This document shows positions 8,956 through 18,704 of a stretch of DNA of 64,000 nucleotides, piece after piece. The notes under the pieces were generated by a model. That model was not told the DNA's origin. It was given only the letters and a program-made list of their open reading frames with translations, and searched no databases. Each line of letters opens with the position of its first letter. The first letter of the stretch is position 1. The stretch lies in NCBI RefSeq assembly GCF_004307995.1, contig NZ_SIRE01000002.1:417011-481010 (forward strand), given 5' to 3'. Source of the DNA: Paenibacillus thalictri. Lineage in GTDB: Bacteria; Bacillota; Bacilli; Paenibacillales; NBRC-103111. Position numbers and translations under genes: made by a program.

Positions 8956-9702
8956 CTACTGTTTCGTAACCGAAGTTAGCGACGAATACAGCAGTGAAGT
9001 AAAATTCGTGCCGATATAATTCGCGCCCCATGCGCGGTAACGGTCCAATCCGGCGCGGTCGGCGGCAAGAATGCCGACGGGAACGCCATGCCGGCGCCCC
9101 GCTTCCAGCACCTTGTTTTTCATCGCTTCAAGCTCCGGGTGATCGGGATTGTCCGCATGCCCCGCGCTTACCGACAAGTCGGTCGGGCCGATAAAAGCGA
9201 GGTCAATGCCGCTCTCCATAATCTCATCGACATGCTCCACCGCTTGCGGCGTTTCGATATGCACACAAACCAGCACATCGTCATTGCTCTGGTTCAAATA
9301 CGAAGGTCCTTTATTCATGCCGTACGAGGCGGCGCGAACCGAATAAGCCACCCCTCGCGTACCCAGCGGCGGGAATTTGGCCGCCTGTACGACTGCTCTT
9401 GCTTCCGCGCCGGTATTGATCTGCGGCACGTGAATGCCTCTGGCTCCCCGGTCCAGCGCTTTCAAAATCTCGCTGGGCAGCGCGTTGACGATACGAACGA
9501 TCGGAGTCGTTCCGGCCACCTCACAGGCTCGGATCATATTCTCGACCTCGCCCCAGCTGAACGAGCCGTGCTCGTTATCGATCACCGCAAAATCGAACCC
9601 CGCGTGTCCGATCATCTCCGCCAGCGACGGAGAATATATTCCGATAAAACAACCTAACGCTGTTTTACCTTCCTTCATTATTTCTTTTATGTTGTTGGAC
9701 AT
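8956..9702 (-). CDS. HpcH/HpaI-family class II aldolase
   Basis: A metal-dependent pyruvate aldolase of 248 residues that would split 2-keto-3-deoxy sugar acids or related hydroxy keto acids into pyruvate and an aldehyde. The start is ATG 9702, with AGGAGG 8 bases upstream; the longer frame to 9804 has no ribosome site. Residues line up with E. coli HpaI: Glu44-His45 in DNEHG, Arg70, metal ligands Glu150 (VHIETPQ) and Asp175 (IGPTDLS). It is the last gene of the minus-strand sugar locus, 178 bp after the CapA-like gene, with its own extended -10 at 9727-9735. With a mannonate dehydratase upstream, 2-keto-3-deoxygluconate or a relative is a plausible substrate; this is inference. Confidence 0.88.
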   Translation of the reverse strand: MSNNIKEIMKEGKTALGCFIGIYSPSLAEMIGHAGFDFAVIDNEHGSFSWGEVENMIRACEVAGTTPIVRIVNALPSEILKALDRGARGIHVPQINTGAEARAVVQAAKFPPLGTRGVAYSVRAASYGMNKGPSYLNQSNDDVLVCVHIETPQAVEHVDEIMESGIDLAFIGPTDLSVSAGHADNPDHPELEAMKNKVLEAGRRHGVPVGILAADRAGLDRYRAWGANYIGTNFTSLLYSSLTSVTKQ

Positions 9703-9726
9703 GTTTTTTTCCTCCTTTCTCCAAAA

Positions 9727-9735
9727 ATCATACCA
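9727..9735 (-). promoter_or_regulatory. Extended -10 promoter element before the aldolase
   Basis: On the minus strand TGGTATGAT (TGN plus TATGAT) lies about 25 bp before the start codon at 9702, with no clear -35. It would allow the aldolase to be transcribed apart from the genes upstream. Confidence 0.4.
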
Positions 9736-9880
9736 TATTTCTCCTAGGTTTAGCTTCCTGATTTGTACGCTGGGCAAAAATGACACTCCGCCTCCTGGAA
9801 GCATCCACTATCACATGCGGACAGCGAATTGACTAAACGTTATGAAATCGGCGATGAATTTGTAAGACTGCTTATTCACT

Positions 9881-11143
9881 TTATCCGTTAATCTTCTCCG
9901 TCATCCAGCGCTCCACCAATTCCTTAGCCCATTCGGGAGAAGCTCCGGCTTCACCTGATGCAGCACGCTTCAGCCCGTTCAGAAACAGCTCGTTGTGCGC
10001 GGAGGTGAAGAACATATTGTACAGCCGGGCTGCTCCTGCAGGTGTATCTTGTGCTATCATGTCCAGATCACTCTGCAGCCTCGCGACCATTCCTTGTACA
10101 CCAACGCGGTCAACAAACGCATCCCACGCCATCTTCACTGCTTTCGGTTCCGTCAGCAGCCGGGAAATATGCTGTAGTTGGCTGAGCAAATATTCCTTAT
10201 CTTTACCTGCAAGCAAAGAAAGACCTTCCCTGCCGATTGTGTAAGGCGACAACTCCAGCTTAACCAACCTGTCACCGGCAAAATCAAGATGGACGAGATA
10301 GCCGACATGCCTATAGTAAAGATCATTTTCTTGCCAGAAAACGAAATTACCCTGACTGTAAACAATCGGAACTCCATGATGGAATTCCATACCTTGCGGT
10401 ACATGAGGATGGTGCGCGATGACCGCCGATGCTCCTGCCTCGGCAGCCTTGCGCAAGCCTTCAACCACATACACCGGAGGCATAGGCGTGTACTCCCTCC
10501 CACCATGATAGACGGCAAGCACGATCTCCGCCTGCTGCTTCGCTTCGTGAATGCGAAGTGCTGCTGTATGCGGATCAAAGCCATGCGCTCCCGGCGAGCC
10601 GTTAACGGAACGGCATGCTTCCCCTTCGGCAAAGTTGACGACAGCCAGCTTCACGGCTCCCGCCTGCAGCAGCAGCGGTTTAGCCGCCTCTTCACCGTTC
10701 ATTCCCGCTCCGACCGTATGTAGGCCTGCTTTATGCAGCACATCAATCGTATGCCGGAGTCCCTCCGGGCCGTAATCGCACGTGTGATTATTAGCCAGAC
10801 AAGCAACATGAAAGGGTGCTTCCACCAAACCCTGAACGGCTCGCTCATCCCCTCTCAGGCAAGGCCCGTCCTTCAAGATCGGCTGCCCGTGATCGCCAAG
10901 AACCGCTTCCACATTTACGATATTCAAATCGCTTTCTCTGAACAATGGAAGCAAATCCCCAAAAATATCCAACGGCCGTTCGACCATTATCGCTTCGTGC
11001 CCGCGGAGCGGTGCCCAATCCGATGCCACGGTAATCCGGTAATGATGTTTTCCGCCAGCGGAGCCGGCTTCTGCGGCTTCGTCAGCTTCCGTCCGTAAAT
11101 GACCGCCTTCCGTCCATACCGCCTCATTCCAGCTTCCTTTCAT
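9881..11143 (-). CDS. CapA-like metallophosphatase-fold protein
   Basis: Member of the CapA / poly-gamma-glutamate PgsA family, calcineurin-type metallophosphatase fold, 420 residues. Visible family motifs: ASDWAP, NVEAVL, ANNHTCDYG, AHHPHVPQG and YSQGNFVF, together the metal-site signature. No signal peptide or membrane anchor is seen, unlike capsule PgsA proteins, so this is a cytosolic paralogue. It starts 4 bp after the hydrolase stop and is surely cotranscribed with it. In a sugar-uptake operon a hydrolytic role on a phosphorylated or esterified sugar is more likely than capsule synthesis, but the function is unproven. Confidence 0.8.
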   Translation of the reverse strand: MKGSWNEAVWTEGGHLRTEADEAAEAGSAGGKHHYRITVASDWAPLRGHEAIMVERPLDIFGDLLPLFRESDLNIVNVEAVLGDHGQPILKDGPCLRGDERAVQGLVEAPFHVACLANNHTCDYGPEGLRHTIDVLHKAGLHTVGAGMNGEEAAKPLLLQAGAVKLAVVNFAEGEACRSVNGSPGAHGFDPHTAALRIHEAKQQAEIVLAVYHGGREYTPMPPVYVVEGLRKAAEAGASAVIAHHPHVPQGMEFHHGVPIVYSQGNFVFWQENDLYYRHVGYLVHLDFAGDRLVKLELSPYTIGREGLSLLAGKDKEYLLSQLQHISRLLTEPKAVKMAWDAFVDRVGVQGMVARLQSDLDMIAQDTPAGAARLYNMFFTSAHNELFLNGLKRAASGEAGASPEWAKELVERWMTEKING

Positions 11144-11147
11144 ACAG

Positions 11148-12206
11148 CTATCTCTCCTTTAAACTTGTCATATGCTTACGGATAAACGGCCATACCGGCG
11201 CTTTATAGTAGCGGTGACCGCCGTTACCTTCATAAAATTCACAATGTTGAGGATGACCCATATGGGTATATACGGATTGTATATGCCTGAACGATTCTCT
11301 GGCTCCGGCAATAGGAAAGATTGGATCATCGGTGCCGTTGACAGCCAGAAAAGGCCGCGGAGCAATCAATCCGGCGACGTCATACATTTCACCTAGTTCC
11401 AGCATTCCCGGTATGTAATTGCACATGCAGTGGTATCTCGATAAGATGGATTCCTCAAACGTATTTAAATAAGAGCCCGGTACACAAATGGAGATACGTT
11501 CATCCATCGCCGCAGCAAACAACGATACGGTTCCGCCTCCGGAGTTGCCTGTAATTGCAATTCGGGACGAATCTATTTCCTCCCGGGTAGCCGCATAATC
11601 AATCAACCGACCGATATCGTGCACACGCTCTCCAATGATCGTCCGACCAAACATGTAGGCAAGCTTCTGAAGCTCCGTGCAGGAATTGTTTTCACCCTTA
11701 TCATATTCCTCAACCCGGGACATCTCCCAAAACCCGCGCACATCCATAGCGATCACCGCATAACCTTCACGAACGCCTTGCACGGCAATGTCGCGTTCTC
11801 CCGACAGGCTTTCCTCCTCCTCTTGCTCATCCTCAAAGTTACCGGCATAAACCTCCTTACCGCGGCGGCCGTGACCGTGCGGAGTCAGTACCAGAGGAAA
11901 TGGAGCTTCCCCTTCCTTCGGCAGCAATAAATAGAAAGCAATTTCGATCCCCGGCTCGGTTGTGACATACAGCTTTTCGCGGGTATAGTCAGGAAACTCG
12001 CATACACCTTCCGACCGGGCGGACAAAGAAAGCCCGTCCGTTAAGGCGGTTATCCGCTCTACACCTGTCAATTCACGCAACCGCTTTCGGAAGCCGGTCT
12101 GCCACTCCTGCCAATTTCCTTCATGCAGTTGTTTGTCTGCCGCAAATGCCCGGTCCGCCCTATCAAGCATGTTATTCAAATATTGCTTCGTATTAAATTG
12201 AATCAT
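11148..12206 (-). CDS. Alpha/beta hydrolase (dienelactone hydrolase / acetyl esterase-like)
   Basis: Serine hydrolase of 352 residues. The nucleophile elbow is GNSGGG; the oxyanion region is TPHGHGRRGKEVYAGNF; the acid and base of the triad are likely Asp in NGTDDPIFP and His in EGNGGHRYYK. No signal peptide, so it acts in the cytosol, probably de-esterifying imported oligosaccharides. It lies between the sugar permeases and the CapA-like gene, in the same orientation, 79 bp after the permease stop. Close relatives are found in Paenibacillus plant-polysaccharide loci. Exact ester unknown. Confidence 0.85.
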   Translation of the reverse strand: MIQFNTKQYLNNMLDRADRAFAADKQLHEGNWQEWQTGFRKRLRELTGVERITALTDGLSLSARSEGVCEFPDYTREKLYVTTEPGIEIAFYLLLPKEGEAPFPLVLTPHGHGRRGKEVYAGNFEDEQEEEESLSGERDIAVQGVREGYAVIAMDVRGFWEMSRVEEYDKGENNSCTELQKLAYMFGRTIIGERVHDIGRLIDYAATREEIDSSRIAITGNSGGGTVSLFAAAMDERISICVPGSYLNTFEESILSRYHCMCNYIPGMLELGEMYDVAGLIAPRPFLAVNGTDDPIFPIAGARESFRHIQSVYTHMGHPQHCEFYEGNGGHRYYKAPVWPFIRKHMTSLKER

Positions 12207-12285
12207 CTTCCATCCTCCGCACTTAAACTAAATTTGTCACCTTAATCACATTATATTACCTTAATTTTACAGATTCGCATCTTTC

Positions 12286-13137
12286 TTACCCCTTCAAGCC
12301 CGTCGTGCTAATCCCTTCCACAATATATTTCTGAAATGCAAGGAATACTGCAAATACCGGGACCAATGACAAAATGGACATCGCGAACATGGCGCCCCAG
12401 TCCGTTTTTTGCTGCGGGTCGGCAAAAAACTTCAAAGCCAGCGATACCGGATAAAGACGCGGCCGATTTAAATAAATTAACGGGCCAAAGAAATCGTCCC
12501 ATACCCAGTAAAACTTAAATATCGTTGCCGAAATGACAGCAGGCGTAACAAGAGGGACAATGATACGGTAAAAAATCGCATATCTCCCGCAGCCGTCGAT
12601 TTTGGCGGATTCATCAAGCTCATTCGGGAGCCCCCGCACAAATTGCATGATCATAAATATTAAAAACGGCAGACCAAATAAGGAAGGGACAATGAGCGGA
12701 AGAAAGGTATTTACCCAGCCGATTTTTTGAAAAAAGATGTACTGCGGTATAATCAGCACTTGACCAGGCAGCATCATGGTGATGAGCATGCACACAAATA
12801 GAAATCTGGAGCCTGCAAACCGGATGCGGCCGAATCCGTAAGCTACCAGGGTGGAGGAAATGACGCAGCCGACCGTTGCGCAAACCGTAATAATCAACGA
12901 ATTCAGGAAATAGGTTGAAAACTTGATGCCGCCGAAGCCTTGCCAGCCGGTTACATAATTTTCAAATTTAATAAAACTCGGGGTCAGCTGGTGCGCATGA
13001 GTAAATATTTCCGAGTTATCCTTCAACGAGCTGGATAAAAGCCACAGCAGCGGATAGAGCATTAAAAATGCAGTAATCCAAACAAACAGATGATAAACGA
13101 CAGCCCGAATAGCAGCCGGACGGTTCAGCATTCCCAT
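12286..13137 (-). CDS. Sugar ABC transporter permease (MalG/AraQ-like)
   Basis: Membrane subunit of a second carbohydrate importer, 283 residues, six membrane segments, EAA-type loop ELDESAKIDGCGRYAIF. It follows its partner permease after 2 bp, indicating translational coupling. The set with one lipoprotein receptor is of the MalFG type (CUT1 family), distinct from the Lpl-type importer at the left of the window. No ATPase gene is nearby. Confidence 0.93.
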   Translation of the reverse strand: MGMLNRPAAIRAVVYHLFVWITAFLMLYPLLWLLSSSLKDNSEIFTHAHQLTPSFIKFENYVTGWQGFGGIKFSTYFLNSLIITVCATVGCVISSTLVAYGFGRIRFAGSRFLFVCMLITMMLPGQVLIIPQYIFFQKIGWVNTFLPLIVPSLFGLPFLIFMIMQFVRGLPNELDESAKIDGCGRYAIFYRIIVPLVTPAVISATIFKFYWVWDDFFGPLIYLNRPRLYPVSLALKFFADPQQKTDWGAMFAMSILSLVPVFAVFLAFQKYIVEGISTTGLKG

Positions 13138-13139
13138 CG

Positions 13140-14048
13140 CTATTCTCCTTTCGATTCGTAATGCACCCAGCCTGCAGATGATTTAAATACGATCGCTGTG
13201 AAGAAAGCGATAATGAGCAGCAGTACCCAGGCCATAGCCGAACCAAAACCCATATCAAAGCTGGTAAATGATTTTTCGTATAAATAGAGCGCATAGAATA
13301 AGGTGGAGTCCATCGGCCCTCCGCCGGTCACAATCAGTCCTTCGGTAAACACCTTAAAGCCGCTAATGATCTGCATAATCAAATTGAAAAAGATAACAGG
13401 AGTAAGCAGCGGCAGCGTTATACGAAATAAACGCTGGAACCAGTTGGACCCGTCAATAATAGCGGCCTCATATAAGCCCGTTGGTATTTGTTTCAGTCCG
13501 GCAAGAAAAATCAACATCGATGAACCGAATTGCCAGACGCCAAGCAAGACCAGCGTCCATAAAGATGTTGACGGGTTCATCACCCACGATTGCTTCTCCC
13601 CGACCGCTCCAAACACGGCCAAAAACGAATTAAGCGCTCCCTCCAGGCCAAACAATTGCCGCCACATGATTGCTACTGCTACACTTCCGCCCATAATGGT
13701 CGGAAGATAATACAGCGACCGGTACAATCCCATCATTTTGAATTTGGCATTTAACAGTAATGCGATACTTAATGCAAAAGCTAGCTTCAGCGGTATTGCC
13801 GTAAATACATATATAAACGTGACCTTAATCGATTTCCAGAACCTGTCGTCATGAAGCATAGCTTTGTAGTTATCGATACCGATCCATACAGGCGGTGATA
13901 ATACATCATATTTGGTGAACGATAGATACAATGAGGCGCAGAGCGGCAGCATTGTAAATCCTGCAAACCCGATCAGCCACGGCAAAACAAATAGATAGCC
14001 GGCTGTATGATCAGATCTCAGAACGTTCCCGATACGTTCTATTTTCAT
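13140..14048 (-). CDS. Sugar ABC transporter permease (MalF/UgpA-like)
   Basis: First membrane subunit of the CUT1 importer, 302 residues with six membrane segments and the loop YEAAIIDGSNWFQRLF. Two starts are possible: GTG 14057 abuts the purine-rich ribosome site, whereas ATG 14048 has GGTGAG about 10 bases upstream and a GGAG nearer, so ATG 14048 is preferred. It is followed 2 bp later by the second permease and preceded by the receptor lipoprotein. Confidence 0.92.
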   Translation of the reverse strand: MKIERIGNVLRSDHTAGYLFVLPWLIGFAGFTMLPLCASLYLSFTKYDVLSPPVWIGIDNYKAMLHDDRFWKSIKVTFIYVFTAIPLKLAFALSIALLLNAKFKMMGLYRSLYYLPTIMGGSVAVAIMWRQLFGLEGALNSFLAVFGAVGEKQSWVMNPSTSLWTLVLLGVWQFGSSMLIFLAGLKQIPTGLYEAAIIDGSNWFQRLFRITLPLLTPVIFFNLIMQIISGFKVFTEGLIVTGGGPMDSTLFYALYLYEKSFTSFDMGFGSAMAWVLLLIIAFFTAIVFKSSAGWVHYESKGE

Positions 14049-14102
14049 AAACTCCACTCACCTTTTCGTACCATTTCAAGACTACCGCACCCGTCTGCCC
14101 GT

Positions 14103-15488
14103 TTATTTTTTGTTTTTGGCTAAAATTTCATTGGCTTGCTTTCTGAATTTGGCAGCTGCATCCTTGGTTGACGATTTCTCAAAATAGATTTCGCCCGTTG
14201 CAATTTCAAGCAGCTTGGAAACCTCTCCGCTGTTGCCGGGTGCAGGGGGATCGATAGCTGCCGCGTATTTTTCAACGGTTTTTAAGTAGGCAGCCGTTTT
14301 CTTCTGTACCTCGTCAAAGCCCGGCGACATAGCATCCAGCACCTTCGGAATATAAGGAAACCCCAGTGTCGCATTTAACGCTTTATTCGCTTCGATATCA
14401 TTCATCCAGAAGTCGATAAATTGGGCTGCTGCATCCACCTGCTTAGAGGATTTGGAAATAGACATAAACTGCGACGGTTTTAAATACATCCCTTTACCGT
14501 TGCCTGACCCGGGAACTAAAGCCATTTGCAGTTTTTTCTTGGACAAGGTTTCCCGTACTAATAAGTTGTTGCTCCATGATTGGTTATCCATCACCGTCTT
14601 TCCTTTGGCGAAAGGGGTGTCTTCCGCCGCTTTGGCCTCCAGCTCTTCAGCGATTGGTGAAAGCGCTTTAGCTTTTTGCAGCCTTAACACCATATCGTAG
14701 AAATCGGTGAACAGCTTATCGTCGTCATAACCAAGCGCAGTACCGTCTTTGTTAAAGAAGGAAGCACCGTTTTGACGCAAATAGATTTGGAACACATTAC
14801 TGCCTAGATGCATATCACCGTAAATATTCAGCTTGTCTTTTAATTGCAGCACCGTTTGCTCATACTGCTGCCAGGTCCAATTATCCGTCGGCAGCGGCAC
14901 GCCGGCCTTGGCGAATGCTTCCGGATCATATAAAGAGACAAATGCGTTATTTCCGATGTTGATACCGTACAGCTTGCCGTTCACCATTCCGCCCTCAAGA
15001 TGCTTCTTGTCAACACCCTCCAGATTAATCTTGCCTTGCTTCACAAGATCGTCCAAACCAAACATCAGATCCTTATTAACATACTGAGCCAAATACGCGT
15101 AATCTTGTCTGACCACATCCGGCATACTGTTGCCTGCCGCTTGAACGCTTAGTTTCTCAAAATAGTTGGCAAACGGCGAGTACTCCGATTCGATTTTGAT
15201 GTTCGGGTACTTTTTCTCAAATAATGCAATCACTTTATTGGTCACATCTACCGTTGCTTGGGCGCCTGCGAAATACCCCACGCGTAATGTGATCTTCTCT
15301 TCGTTTTTCTTCTCTTCCGGTTTGGCCGGTTGCCCCCCTGTTCCTCCCGCCCCGCCTGAACTCGCTGTATTGCCCGTACTTCCTGTACTTCCCGCACTGC
15401 CAGTGCCGCCGCCTGTTCCTCCGCATGCCGCCAGCAACAATGCGGATACAGCCAGCAATGCCATACCATGGACCCATCGCTTTTTCAT
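14103..15488 (-). CDS. Extracellular sugar-binding lipoprotein (ABC receptor)
   Basis: Family 1 solute-binding protein of 461 residues. Signal peptide with lipobox LAAC (Cys22), then a low-complexity Gly/Ser/Thr linker (residues 23-50) and a Pro/Lys/Glu stretch, then the two-lobed binding domain. It is the receptor for the two permeases that follow 45 bp downstream. Expression is presumably driven by the YesN regulator encoded immediately upstream. The ligand is unknown. Confidence 0.93.
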   Translation of the reverse strand: MKKRWVHGMALLAVSALLLAACGGTGGGTGSAGSTGSTGNTASSGGAGGTGGQPAKPEEKKNEEKITLRVGYFAGAQATVDVTNKVIALFEKKYPNIKIESEYSPFANYFEKLSVQAAGNSMPDVVRQDYAYLAQYVNKDLMFGLDDLVKQGKINLEGVDKKHLEGGMVNGKLYGINIGNNAFVSLYDPEAFAKAGVPLPTDNWTWQQYEQTVLQLKDKLNIYGDMHLGSNVFQIYLRQNGASFFNKDGTALGYDDDKLFTDFYDMVLRLQKAKALSPIAEELEAKAAEDTPFAKGKTVMDNQSWSNNLLVRETLSKKKLQMALVPGSGNGKGMYLKPSQFMSISKSSKQVDAAAQFIDFWMNDIEANKALNATLGFPYIPKVLDAMSPGFDEVQKKTAAYLKTVEKYAAAIDPPAPGNSGEVSKLLEIATGEIYFEKSSTKDAAAKFRKQANEILAKNKK

Positions 15489-15593
15489 TGTTGTTACACA
15501 TCCTTTGCATTAAATTAGAAATTAAGTTCAACTTCATTCTAAAGCGTACCCCTTATAAAAATAATAAACATATCCGGTTTACTCTTGTCATAT

Positions 15594-16763
15594 TCAGTGA
15601 ATCCGGTTGAGTCCGGAAAGTTTGTATTCCTTTGGTGTAAGGCCGGTAAATTGTTTAAACACTTTACTGAAATATTGGGCATTTTCTCCAAAACCCGTTT
15701 TCGCCGCAACTTCATAGATAGCCGCTTCCCGGTCGCAGTTGATCCATTCCTTTGCTTTATCCACACGTATTTTCATTAAGTAATTGGAGAAATTTTCATT
15801 TGTTTCCTTCTTGAACAGCTTACCCAAATAATCCGCGTTCATAAAAAACACTTCCGTTGCCAGCCAGTGCAGATTAAGCCGCTCCTCATGCAGATGCAGC
15901 CGGACATATTGGATCATCCGGTTCACAAGCGTGCCGTATTGCGGGAAATCGATAACGATACGGAGCGCTTGATTATACATAGAAGGGATCCCTTCCACCG
16001 GGCCCTCTTCACTGATGACACAAATAAGCCCGTTTTTATAATATTTGATATACGTTTCCCGAATTAAAATGACAGTCGAACGGATTGCTATCAGGTCATC
16101 GTCCCGGATAAGCACAAGAAATGTATCACCAACCAAGGCGGTGGATAAAATCCCCTCTTTGCCGAGCAAATCTTCAGTAATATTAGTTAATGCGAAAATA
16201 TCGGTATAGCTGAATTTTTGTTCAAACTGAAAAATAACCAGCCTGACGTTTCGCCCGCCAAGGTTTAACATTCGCTTGAACTGGTCCCAATCTTGCTGCG
16301 TATAGAAGCGGCTGAGCACACCGTCGCGCAGAAACTGCTCCTTCACCTTGGGAATCGCTTGCATATAAAACTTCTCTTTGCTGTGCCGCTCGTCCAATTC
16401 AGCCATAACCTTAAGCAATACACCGGTTATCTCCTCTTTATTGCACGGCTTTAACAAGTAATGGCGGACTCCGTACTCCATAGCCTTGTGGGCGAACTCA
16501 AATTCGCCATATCCCGACAATACAATAAACCTGAGTTCTGAGTGCCTCGTTTGCACGTCTTGAATGAGCTCCAACCCGTTGCGGCCCGGCATCTTAATAT
16601 CGGTAATCACGATATCCGGCGATAATTCGGCAATCTGCTGCAGCGCGTCTTCCGCATTGGCAGCGGCACCCGTAAATTCAAGCCCAAGAGATGACCAATC
16701 TATCGAACGGGCAATACCGTCGCGAATAATCCGTTCGTCGTCAACCAGCAGCACTTTGTACAT
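15594..16763 (-). CDS. YesN-like response regulator (receiver + AraC DNA-binding domain)
   Basis: 389 residues: receiver domain 1-120 with phospho-acceptor Asp55 in DIVITDIKMPG, a middle linker, and an AraC-type double helix-turn-helix at the C-terminus ending KVFKQFTGLTPKEYK. Pair partner of the kinase whose 3' end it overlaps by 23 bp (16741-16763), so the two are translationally coupled. In Bacillaceae and Paenibacillaceae, YesMN pairs sense extracellular sugar and switch on the adjacent ABC operon; here that is the receptor-permease set starting 105 bp downstream. Confidence 0.93.
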   Translation of the reverse strand: MYKVLLVDDERIIRDGIARSIDWSSLGLEFTGAAANAEDALQQIAELSPDIVITDIKMPGRNGLELIQDVQTRHSELRFIVLSGYGEFEFAHKAMEYGVRHYLLKPCNKEEITGVLLKVMAELDERHSKEKFYMQAIPKVKEQFLRDGVLSRFYTQQDWDQFKRMLNLGGRNVRLVIFQFEQKFSYTDIFALTNITEDLLGKEGILSTALVGDTFLVLIRDDDLIAIRSTVILIRETYIKYYKNGLICVISEEGPVEGIPSMYNQALRIVIDFPQYGTLVNRMIQYVRLHLHEERLNLHWLATEVFFMNADYLGKLFKKETNENFSNYLMKIRVDKAKEWINCDREAAIYEVAAKTGFGENAQYFSKVFKQFTGLTPKEYKLSGLNRIH

Positions 16764-18489
16764 GTGTTACCCTCCCGTTCCGCATATAAGGTATTCGGAT
16801 CTGCACGGTCGTCCCTTCGTTTGCAGTGCTGTCAATCACGATACCGTATTCATCTCCATATATAAATCGTATCCGCTCATGAATACTTCTAAGGCCAATC
16901 CCGTTTGATTGGGTTTGGCCTTCTTGATGATCCCGCGGGTTATGCAGATACAGCGGATCCATGCCCGGGCCGTTATCATTCACGAATATAACCAATTCTT
17001 TGGCCGATTCCTCCGCGCCAACACGGATGCGGCAAATGCCCGGCATATTCTCCAACCCGTATTGTATGGAATTTTCTACAATGGGCTGCAGAATCAGGTT
17101 GGGAATCTGTATATCCGCCAAATTCTCCGGGATTTCCATCCTGTAATCCAGCCGATCTTCGTAACGGATCGTTTGAATTTGAATGTACTTGTCCAAATTT
17201 GCTATTTCCTCGCCGATGGTCACATACTCCTTGTTGTTTACGGTGCTGCGAAGCAGGTCTCCTAATGCTTTCACCATAATTGAAATTTCCGTTTGCCCGT
17301 TCATCGTTGCCAGCCAATTTACAGATTCCAGTGTATTGTACAAAAAATGCGGGTTGATTTTTGCCTTAAGCGCCTGATATTCGGCTTCCTTCAGCATCAT
17401 CTGTTTGATATAGTTTTCCTTAATTAAAGCGTCAAGACGACTGATCATAATATCAAAATCGCGGTTTAACCGTCCTACCTCGTCACGGCTGACTGAGACA
17501 CCGGATTGATCCAGCTCGAATCGGCCTTTACCGACCTGAGCAATTTTTACGGTTAAATTTTCAATCGGCTTCGTAATGCTGCGGGCAAAGCGAAAACCGA
17601 TGTAGATCATAACCAGCAAAATGACAATATAAAAAAATAGTAACGACACTTTCATAATGGAAATATTGTGAAATATAGAAGCATAAGGAATCATATTTAT
17701 AAACAGCCAACCGGTATAGGAAGAGGTTAAATATGCAGCCAAATACTCATTACTGCCATCCGCAATAATCCGGTAACCATTCTCCTCGTCTACCGGAAGA
17801 TCAGGGCCGACCTGAAACAGACTATCATTCGGATAAATAACCGTTTGATCCGCTACAATCGTTAGATGAGTTTCACTGTTAGAGATTTCCGCCGTAGTTG
17901 AACGGACAAGCTTATCGGCATCCACACGAATGATCAAGTAGCCCAAAGTTTCCATACTCACATTAGCCGATTCTTTCAATTCGCGCATGAGAAAGAACGT
18001 CTGGCTGTCCTTATCCGGCTTCCCCCAGAAGCTGGCGCCTTTCTTATTTACTGCCATTTCCTTGATTTGCCGTATTTTATTTTTGTCCAATACACCTGCG
18101 TCCTGACCGATACTGTATTGGTTATCGTAAAAGTCAATAATATCAACAGCGCCTACATAAGGTTGCAGCGGCGTACGGATGAGAAACTTTTCCTGAAGCT
18201 CCCGGGAGGCTCGGCTCGATTCATAGGAATCCGGATATTGCTTCATCATCTTTAGCGATTGCTGCAGTCCGGGGTTGGCCAATATCGAATAAGACAGCTC
18301 GTCCGCCTTACGCAGCTTCTCATCAATCGCCCGGGATTGCAGCTTTAATTTATCCGAAGTTTCAATATAAATTTGATTGTCGTAGATTTTAAACGATATA
18401 TGAAGTGCCAGCCAACCTAATAATCCAATGACAACCGCTTCTGTAAACAAGATAAGAAACAACCGCTGCTTGATCTTCAGATTTCTCAT
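16741..18489 (-). CDS. YesM-like sensor histidine kinase
   Basis: 582 residues. Membrane segment near 12-32, a large extracellular Cache-like sensor domain to about 275, a second membrane segment near 280-300, HAMP, then the His_kinase domain with the phospho-His in INPHFLYNTLESVNWL and an ATPase domain with NDNGPGMDP and GIGLRSIHERIRF. The ATG at 18489 has GGAGGAG about 9 bases upstream. It begins the two-component part of the locus, about 215 bp downstream of the dehydratase gene. Confidence 0.93.
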   Translation of the reverse strand: MRNLKIKQRLFLILFTEAVVIGLLGWLALHISFKIYDNQIYIETSDKLKLQSRAIDEKLRKADELSYSILANPGLQQSLKMMKQYPDSYESSRASRELQEKFLIRTPLQPYVGAVDIIDFYDNQYSIGQDAGVLDKNKIRQIKEMAVNKKGASFWGKPDKDSQTFFLMRELKESANVSMETLGYLIIRVDADKLVRSTTAEISNSETHLTIVADQTVIYPNDSLFQVGPDLPVDEENGYRIIADGSNEYLAAYLTSSYTGWLFINMIPYASIFHNISIMKVSLLFFYIVILLVMIYIGFRFARSITKPIENLTVKIAQVGKGRFELDQSGVSVSRDEVGRLNRDFDIMISRLDALIKENYIKQMMLKEAEYQALKAKINPHFLYNTLESVNWLATMNGQTEISIMVKALGDLLRSTVNNKEYVTIGEEIANLDKYIQIQTIRYEDRLDYRMEIPENLADIQIPNLILQPIVENSIQYGLENMPGICRIRVGAEESAKELVIFVNDNGPGMDPLYLHNPRDHQEGQTQSNGIGLRSIHERIRFIYGDEYGIVIDSTANEGTTVQIRIPYMRNGRVTHVQSAAG

Positions 18490-18623
18490 TTAATTTTCTC
18501 CTCCCTGAGATGTATCTCCATTATAAGAATTCGTTTCAGTTAGATTAATGAACATATCCGTTCTGTTTTTACACAATTCAGTGATTAGAAGCCGATACCG
18601 TATCAAACATTAAAACAATCAGC

Positions 18624-18675
18624 CAAAAATAAAACGGACAGAGCCGGCAGAATCAAATCTGCTTGTCTATCCGTT
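18624..18675 (-). terminator. Probable terminator after the mannonate dehydratase-like gene
   Basis: Imperfect hairpin: outer arms AACGGA (18633-18638) and TCCGTT (18670-18675), inner arms GCAGA and TCTGC. The A-rich flank 18624-18632 gives a U-rich tail on the minus strand. It suggests that the dehydratase has its own transcript. Confidence 0.6.
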
Positions 18676-18704
18676 ACTTGGGAACCGTAATAAATGAACA
18701 CCCG